Shown here: in pieces, positions 58,994 through 64,000 of the stretch
Layout: each line of letters begins with the position of its first letter
Position numbering within the stretch: the first letter of the stretch is position 1
Assembly: GCF_004352825.1 (NCBI RefSeq)
Contig: NZ_SJRW01000001.1
Coordinates: 372,001 to 436,000 of the forward strand
DNA length: 64,000 nt
Source of the DNA: Luteimonas arsenica
GTDB lineage: Bacteria; Pseudomonadota; Gammaproteobacteria; Xanthomonadales; Xanthomonadaceae
Reading direction: 5' to 3'
Translations under genes and position numbers: made by a program
The notes under the pieces: generated by a model
The model's input: the letters and a program-made list of their open reading frames with translations, nothing else
The model's database searches: none
Told to the model about the DNA's origin: nothing

Positions 58994-59827
58994 GTGAACC
59001 GGCCGCAGGCAGGGCGGCTCGGCCACTTTCTGGCCGGGCCGTTTCGCGCTTTCGGACGGGATCGCAGCCTCACCGCGCAGCTGGCCTGGCGCGATATCCT
59101 CGGCCGCTACCGCGGGGCCAACTTCGGGTTGTTCTGGTCGCTGATCGGCCCGCTGATGATGCTCGCGATCTACGCGCTGGCCTTCGGCCACATCCTGGGC
59201 AGCCGCTGGGTGCGCCCGGAGGGCGAGGCGGCGAACTTCGCCATCGTGCTGTTCATCGGCATCATCGTCCACGGCTTCTTCGCCGAGTGCGTGTCCCGCG
59301 CGCCGTCGCTGATGCAGGGCAACGCGAACTACGTCAAGAAGGTGATCTTCCCGTTGCCGGTGCTGCCCTGGGCGGTGGTGTGGTCGGCGCTGTTCCACAT
59401 GGCCATGAACCTGCTGGTGTTCGTGCTTCTGGCGGGCCTGGTCTACGGCGTCTTCTCCTGGTACATCGTCCTGCTCCCGGTGGTGCTCGCGCCGCTGGTG
59501 ATGCTGACCATCGCGGCGACGTGGGTGATCTCGGCGCTGGGCGTCTACCTGCGCGACATCGGCCAGGCGGTGCCGGTGGTGGTCACGGGCATGTTCTTCC
59601 TCTCTTCCGCGATCATCCCGGTCGAATCCGTCCCTGAGCAGTATCGCCTCGTGTTCCATCTCAATCCGCTGACCTTCTTCATCGACCAGGCGCGCAATGT
59701 CGCGCTGTGGCAGGTGCTGCCGGACTGGCAGGGATTGGCGGCGTACGCCGTGGGTGGGCTCGTGGCGATGTATCTCGCCTACGGCTGGTTCAAGCTGACC
59801 AGCCGGGGGTTCGCCGATGTCCTCTGA
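58994..59827 (+). CDS. wzm: O-antigen ABC exporter permease Wzm
   Basis: 277 aa from a GTG at 58994; no ATG occurs at a suitable place. ABC-2 type permease with about six membrane helices. Diagnostic features are LAWRDILGRYRGANFGLFW before the first helix and the HLNPLTFFIDQARNVALW segment near the end. It moves undecaprenyl-linked polysaccharide across the inner membrane, using Wzt for energy. It overlaps the wzt start by 11 bases. Confidence 0.92.
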   Translation: MNRPQAGRLGHFLAGPFRAFGRDRSLTAQLAWRDILGRYRGANFGLFWSLIGPLMMLAIYALAFGHILGSRWVRPEGEAANFAIVLFIGIIVHGFFAECVSRAPSLMQGNANYVKKVIFPLPVLPWAVVWSALFHMAMNLLVFVLLAGLVYGVFSWYIVLLPVVLAPLVMLTIAATWVISALGVYLRDIGQAVPVVVTGMFFLSSAIIPVESVPEQYRLVFHLNPLTFFIDQARNVALWQVLPDWQGLAAYAVGGLVAMYLAYGWFKLTSRGFADVL

Positions 59828-61184
59828 CCTGGCGATCCGCGTCCGTGGGGTCGGCAAGGCCTTCCCCTCGTTCGAGCATCCCTACCAGCAGATGCTGCAC
59901 ATGGTCTGGCCGAAGTCGCGGCCGGCCGGCGAGTTCCAGGCGCTTTCGGGCGTGAGCCTCGACATCCGCCGCGGCGAAGCGGTCGGCATCATCGGCCGCA
60001 ACGGCTCGGGCAAGTCGACCCTGCTGCAGCTGATCTCTGGGATCCTGACGCCGACCGCGGGCACGGTGGAGGTGCAGGGCCGGATCGCCGCGCTGCTGGA
60101 GCTGGGCGCGGGCTTCAACCCCGAGTTCACCGGGCGCGAGAACATCCTGCTCAACGGCAGCCTGCTCGGCCTCAGCCAGGGCGAGATCCAGGCACGCATG
60201 GGCGACATCCTCGCCTTCGCCGAGATCGGCGACTATGTCGACCAGCAGGTCAAGACCTATTCCAGCGGCATGTTCGTGAGACTGGCCTTCGCGGTCGCGG
60301 TGCATACCGACCCGGACATCCTGATCGTCGACGAGTCGCTCGCGGTCGGCGACATCTATTTCCAGCGCAAGTGCCACAAGCGCATCGAGGAACTCCGCCA
60401 GAACGGCTGCACGCTGCTGTTCGTGACCCACGCCGCCGACCTGCTGCTGCAGCTCTGCGATCGTGGCGTGGTGCTCGACCACGGGCGCCTGGTGTACGAC
60501 GGCGAGGCCCGGAACGCGGTGGGCGAGTATCTGCGCCGCGTTTTCGGCGACAACAGCGCGCCGGCGGAGTCCGCACCGGGGCCGGCAGCCGCGCCGTCCG
60601 GCGCCGCTGCCGCCGAGGTCGTGGACGCGGGCGAGACGGCCCTGGCCGAATTCGTCGCTCGTGGGGCGGTGGATTGCTTCCACCAGCGCGCGGGCTACAA
60701 CCGCGACGAGACCCGCATCGGCGTCGGCGGCGCGGCGACCTGCGACTTCCTGATCCTTGGTCCGCAAGGCCAGGGTCCGGTGCTGTCGGGGCGCGAGCGT
60801 TTCAGCATCCATGCCCGCTACGAGATCCGGGAGCCCAACGACCGGCTGGTGTTCGGCATGCGGGTGGCGACCGTCGACGGCACGGTGGTGTACGCCGCCA
60901 ACACCTTTTCCACCACCGGCACGCTGATGGTCCGCAGGGAGCCCGGCGTGGTGGTGGCGAACTTCGACCTGCGCTGCGGGCTGACCCCGGGCCAGTACTT
61001 CGTGACCCTGGGCGTGTCGAAGTTCGACGATCAGGGCCACGAGATTTTCGCGCTTGACCGGCGCGTGGACGCGGTCATCATCACGGTGATCGGCGACAAG
61101 AGCGCTTGCCAGGGCGTGGCCGACCTCGAAGCGGTGATCGGAGTGGCCGACGCGGCCAGCGGCGAACCGCTGGAGGTGCGCTGA
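59817..61184 (+). CDS. wzt: O-antigen ABC exporter ATPase Wzt with carbohydrate-binding domain
   Basis: 455 aa. The ATPase part (1-250) has Walker [10 protein letters not shown] (60-68), signature [11 protein letters not shown] and Walker [14 protein letters not shown]. Residues 280-455 form a beta-sandwich Wzt C-terminal domain, which in O-antigen systems with a modified chain end recognises the terminal sugar before export. Its presence suggests this polysaccharide is capped. It overlaps wzm by 11 bases and is followed 2 bases later by the large glycosyltransferase gene. Confidence 0.95.
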   Translation: MSSDLAIRVRGVGKAFPSFEHPYQQMLHMVWPKSRPAGEFQALSGVSLDIRRGEAVGIIGRNGSGKSTLLQLISGILTPTAGTVEVQGRIAALLELGAGFNPEFTGRENILLNGSLLGLSQGEIQARMGDILAFAEIGDYVDQQVKTYSSGMFVRLAFAVAVHTDPDILIVDESLAVGDIYFQRKCHKRIEELRQNGCTLLFVTHAADLLLQLCDRGVVLDHGRLVYDGEARNAVGEYLRRVFGDNSAPAESAPGPAAAPSGAAAAEVVDAGETALAEFVARGAVDCFHQRAGYNRDETRIGVGGAATCDFLILGPQGQGPVLSGRERFSIHARYEIREPNDRLVFGMRVATVDGTVVYAANTFSTTGTLMVRREPGVVVANFDLRCGLTPGQYFVTLGVSKFDDQGHEIFALDRRVDAVIITVIGDKSACQGVADLEAVIGVADAASGEPLEVR

Positions 61185-61186
61185 GC

Positions 61187-64000
61187 ATGACCACGTCCCG
61201 GGTGCCACTGCTGGTGTCCAGCCCCAACCGGGGCGGACTGTTCCTGGTGGTCGACGGGCGCGTCGAGCGCCTCGGCCACGTCGACAGCACCGGGCTGGCG
61301 CGTGCCGACGACGCGATCCTCGTCGGGCGGCAGACGGGCAAGGGCGGCATGGTGCGCCGCTTCGGTGCCGACGGTTCACTGCAGAGCTTCGCGCCGGGCG
61401 ACACCGCGTTCGATGTCCACGATGTGGCCTGGAGTGGGGACGGTGCGCTGGTCGTGGCCACGGGCGAGAACGCCGTGATCCGCTACGGCGCGGACTGGCG
61501 CGAGGCCGGACGCTGGACGCCGGTCCCCGGTGAGTCCGATGCCTGCCATCTCAATTCGACCGCCTTCCACGGAGGCCGCTGGCTGGCGTCGATGTTCGGG
61601 CGTTTCAGCAGTCATCGGGAGTACAAGGGCCGCACCGCAGGCGCCGGCGAAGTCGTGGACCTCGCCAGCGGCAGCACGGTGGTGCGCGGCCTGTCCCAGC
61701 CGCATTCGCTGGTGAGCGCGGCAGGACGGCTGTGGCTGTGCGATTCCGAGGCCGGCGTGGTCCGCTGCTACGACGAAGGCTTCGCCGAGGTCGCCGCGAT
61801 CCGGCTCGACTCCTACGTGCGTGGCCTGCTGGTGTTCGACGACCTTCTGGTGGTCGGCAGCAGCCGCTCCCGCAACGCCGAGGTCGGAACGACGGCCGGC
61901 GGCGCGCGCCTGCTGTTCCTGGACCATGAAGGCCGCGAGGTCGCCGCGCCGGTGTCGCTGCCGGCCAACGAGGTCTACGACATCCTCGCATTGGAGCCCG
62001 GCGACCTGCCGGCGCTGCGTGCTGCCGCGCTGGTCGAGGCCAACCGCGAGTTCGAGGCGCAGTCGTCCGAACTGGCGTCGCTGGTCGAAGTGCATGAGGT
62101 GCTGCAGTCGGAATACGACGAGCGCACGGCGTGGGCGGAATCTCTGGACGCGAAGCTGGCGGAAGCGGCGGAACGCCATGCGAAGCTGCAGTCGGAGTAC
62201 GACGAGCGCACGGCGTGGGCGAAATCTCTGGACGCGAAGCTGGCGGAAGCGGCGGAACGCCATGCGAAGCTGCAGTCGGAGTACGACGAGCGCACGGCGT
62301 GGGCGAAATCTCTGGACGCGAAGCTGGCGGAAGCGGCGGAACGCCATGCGAAGCTGCAATCGGAGTACGACGAGCGCACGGCGTGGGCGCAGTCGCTCGA
62401 GGGCGGGCTGGAGAAGGCGAGGCAGGCACTGGCCGAGGAGTCGCGGCGGGCCGCATCGCTCGAGAGCGACCACAACCAGCAGCGATTGCTTCTCGAGTCG
62501 ACCAATGTCCATGTCCGCAACCTCACGGCCGAGCTGGCCAATGCGCGGGCGTTGGAGGGCACGCTCCGGGAGGACATCGCAGCCCGGGAGACCGGGCACG
62601 CCATGGCCCGCCGGGAACTCGAGATCCGGCTGCAGGAATCCTCCGACTGGAGCTCGCTGCTGGAAGCGGAGATGCAGCGTGCATGGTCGCTGGCCGACGC
62701 CCTGCGCGAGGTTTCGGAGCGACTGGCCGGTGCCAACCAGGCCCAAAGCGAAGCCTATGACCGGCTGCAGCAGACCCTGCAGGCGGTCCTGACGTCGAGC
62801 AGCTGGAAGATGACGCGGCCCCTGCGGCGCACCGTCGGCCTGCTGGCACGCCGCGGTACGGAGCCCGAAGTGCCCGTTCGCGGGATTGTCGAAGTGCCGC
62901 CGCCCGATCCTTCCCTGCCGGTGACCCTGGTGGAAGGTGTCGAAGCACCGCGCCTGAGCCGCGCCGCCCTGCCGGTCCCGGAGCTCCGCTTCCCCGAGGT
63001 CGACAACCCCTGCGTGACCATCGTGGTGCCCTGTTACGGACAGTTCCGCCATACGCTGGACTGCCTGCGCTCGATCATGCACCTCGCCGGCCGCGAGTCC
63101 TTCGAGGTGCTGCTGCTCGAGGACGCGTCAGGTGACATCGAGATGGACCGCTTCGCCCATACCCCGGGCCTGCGCTACCACCGCAACCCGGAGAACGTGG
63201 GCTTCCTGCGCTCCTGCAACCAGGCGTTGCACATGGCGCGGGGGCGGTACATCTGCTTCCTCAACAACGACACCACGGTGACCCCGGGCTGGCTGGATGC
63301 GCTGGTGGACACCTTCAGGCTGTTCCCGCAGGCCGGCATCGTCGGCTCGAAGCTGGTCTATCCCGACGGCCGCCTGCAGGAAGCCGGTGGCATCGTCTGG
63401 AGCGACGCCAGCGCCTGGAACTTCGGCCGCTACGACGACCCCTCGCGGCCGTTGTACAACTACGTGCACGAGGCCGACTACATTTCCGGCGCGGCGATCC
63501 TGGTCGACACGGAGGTGTTCCGCACCCTCGGTGGTTTCGACGAGCACTACCTGCCGGCCTACTGCGAAGACACCGACCTCGCGTTCCGCGCACGCGCGAT
63601 CGGGCGCCCGGTCTACCTGCAGCCCGAATCGGTGGTCGTGCACCACGAAGGCGTCAGCCACGGCACCGACACCGGCAGCGGCATCAAGGCGCACCAGCTC
63701 ACCAACCTGCGGAAGCTGGCCGAACGCTGGAAGGACACGCTGGCCCGCGGGCACTTCGCCAACGGCGAGCACGTGTTCCTGGCCCGCGAGCGCTCGCAGT
63801 TGCGCAAGACCGTGCTGGTGGTCGACCACTACGCCCCGCAGCCTGATCGCGACGCCGGTTCGCGCGCGATGTGGCAGCTGATGAGCGTGCTCCAGCGCCA
63901 GGGCATGCAGGTGAAGTTCTGGCCCGAGAACCTGGCCTGGGACCCGGTCTACGCGCGCGCGCTGGAACGCCATGGCATCGAGTTCTTCCATGGTCCGGAG
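61187..64000 (+). CDS. Giant glycosyltransferase: DUF4915-like propeller, repeat coiled coil, GT2, start of GT4 (3' end outside window)
   Basis: 938 codons are open from the ATG at 61187 to the window end with no stop. Residues 5-280 resemble a DUF4915/TIGR03032 beta-propeller ([34 protein letters not shown]). Residues 285-545 are a coiled coil containing 28-residue tandem repeats. From 610 comes a GT2 domain ([20 protein letters not shown] near 693, EDTDLAFR). From about 875 a GT4-like N terminus begins ([18 protein letters not shown]). It follows wzt closely and should extend or cap the surface polysaccharide. A coiled coil near an O-antigen capping enzyme can act as a chain-length ruler, which would suit the repeats. 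Confidence 0.85.
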   Translation, partial: MTTSRVPLLVSSPNRGGLFLVVDGRVERLGHVDSTGLARADDAILVGRQTGKGGMVRRFGADGSLQSFAPGDTAFDVHDVAWSGDGALVVATGENAVIRYGADWREAGRWTPVPGESDACHLNSTAFHGGRWLASMFGRFSSHREYKGRTAGAGEVVDLASGSTVVRGLSQPHSLVSAAGRLWLCDSEAGVVRCYDEGFAEVAAIRLDSYVRGLLVFDDLLVVGSSRSRNAEVGTTAGGARLLFLDHEGREVAAPVSLPANEVYDILALEPGDLPALRAAALVEANREFEAQSSELASLVEVHEVLQSEYDERTAWAESLDAKLAEAAERHAKLQSEYDERTAWAKSLDAKLAEAAERHAKLQSEYDERTAWAKSLDAKLAEAAERHAKLQSEYDERTAWAQSLEGGLEKARQALAEESRRAASLESDHNQQRLLLESTNVHVRNLTAELANARALEGTLREDIAARETGHAMARRELEIRLQESSDWSSLLEAEMQRAWSLADALREVSERLAGANQAQSEAYDRLQQTLQAVLTSSSWKMTRPLRRTVGLLARRGTEPEVPVRGIVEVPPPDPSLPVTLVEGVEAPRLSRAALPVPELRFPEVDNPCVTIVVPCYGQFRHTLDCLRSIMHLAGRESFEVLLLEDASGDIEMDRFAHTPGLRYHRNPENVGFLRSCNQALHMARGRYICFLNNDTTVTPGWLDALVDTFRLFPQAGIVGSKLVYPDGRLQEAGGIVWSDASAWNFGRYDDPSRPLYNYVHEADYISGAAILVDTEVFRTLGGFDEHYLPAYCEDTDLAFRARAIGRPVYLQPESVVVHHEGVSHGTDTGSGIKAHQLTNLRKLAERWKDTLARGHFANGEHVFLARERSQLRKTVLVVDHYAPQPDRDAGSRAMWQLMSVLQRQGMQVKFWPENLAWDPVYARALERHGIEFFHGPE
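62102..62401 (+). repeat. 84-bp in-frame tandem repeat, three copies and a partial fourth
   Basis: Copies start at 62102, 62186 and 62270, with a fourth, partial copy at 62354. Each encodes the 28-residue unit starting [20 protein letters not shown]. Copies differ at only a few bases, which is far less than expected from codon degeneracy, so the array is recent or kept uniform by recombination. All units stay in frame and add four heptads of coiled coil each. Confidence 0.95.

Noticed and set aside
62102..62401. CRISPR-like array
   Set aside because: The 84-bp repeats have no unique spacers, are in frame, and encode a coiled coil within a glycosyltransferase.

Overview
The window is about 64 kb of very GC-rich DNA. 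Its gene content and order point to a gammaproteobacterium of the Lysobacteraceae (Xanthomonadaceae), most like Lysobacter or Luteimonas. The signs are a Clp-type CRP homologue divergent from speD, the series dsbD-tlpA-aroQ-accB-accC-(insert)-prmA-DUF3426-fis-purH-purD, a rpe-yegS-trpEGDC-HAD run, and a Xanthomonas-type PilU. The genus is inferred from remembered family features, not from a search.

Layout. 1-815: the 3' part of ampE. 855-3526: an LplT-like transporter fused to an acyltransferase, then a Doc toxin with an AbrB-type antitoxin and a probable operator. 3589-16637 (minus strand): the housekeeping block purD, purH, fis, a DUF3426 protein, prmA, accC, accB, aroQ, tlpA and dsbD, interrupted between prmA and accC by a gene for a large secreted protein of unknown role. 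16776-19249: a multidomain extracellular endonuclease divergent from a PagL-like lipid A deacylase. 19321-21514: groES-groEL with a textbook heat-shock promoter and a degenerate CIRCE element.

21520-27653 (minus strand) is an accessory locus. An ECF sigma factor overlaps a transmembrane Ser/Thr kinase, and behind them lie four genes for exported proteins: a secreted protein, a decayed lipoprotein gene, a Cys-rich lipoprotein, and an intact paralogue of the decayed one. This is the most system-like part of the window. 27805-31642: a DUF808 membrane protein, a MurG homogue of alphaproteobacterial type outside any cell-wall cluster, and a phytoene-desaturase-like flavoprotein. 31661-43603: glnE, purC, a DjlA-like mini J-protein, rpe, yegS, trpEGDC, a HAD phosphatase, a TauE permease and a GNAT enzyme.

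43610-45771: clp, speD, and a guanidine exporter gene (gdx) behind a complete guanidine-II riboswitch whose second hairpin is mutually exclusive with a terminator. 45768-48534: coq7, rplM-rpsI, tRNA-Gln, a 2OG-Fe dioxygenase and a perfect 39-bp inverted repeat. 48606-53113: FAH-family hydrolase, maiA, pilU, a lipoprotein/coiled-coil pair, a possible structured RNA and a YdcH protein. 53280-55925: cystathionine beta-synthase and a gamma-synthase/lyase, the pair needed for transsulfuration.

55988-64000 is the start of an O-antigen-type surface polysaccharide cluster. It holds a double GT2 glycosyltransferase, a lipoprotein, the Wzm/Wzt ABC exporter, and a giant glycosyltransferase with 84-bp tandem repeats that runs off the window end. 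I saw no CRISPR array, rRNA, prophage or transposase.
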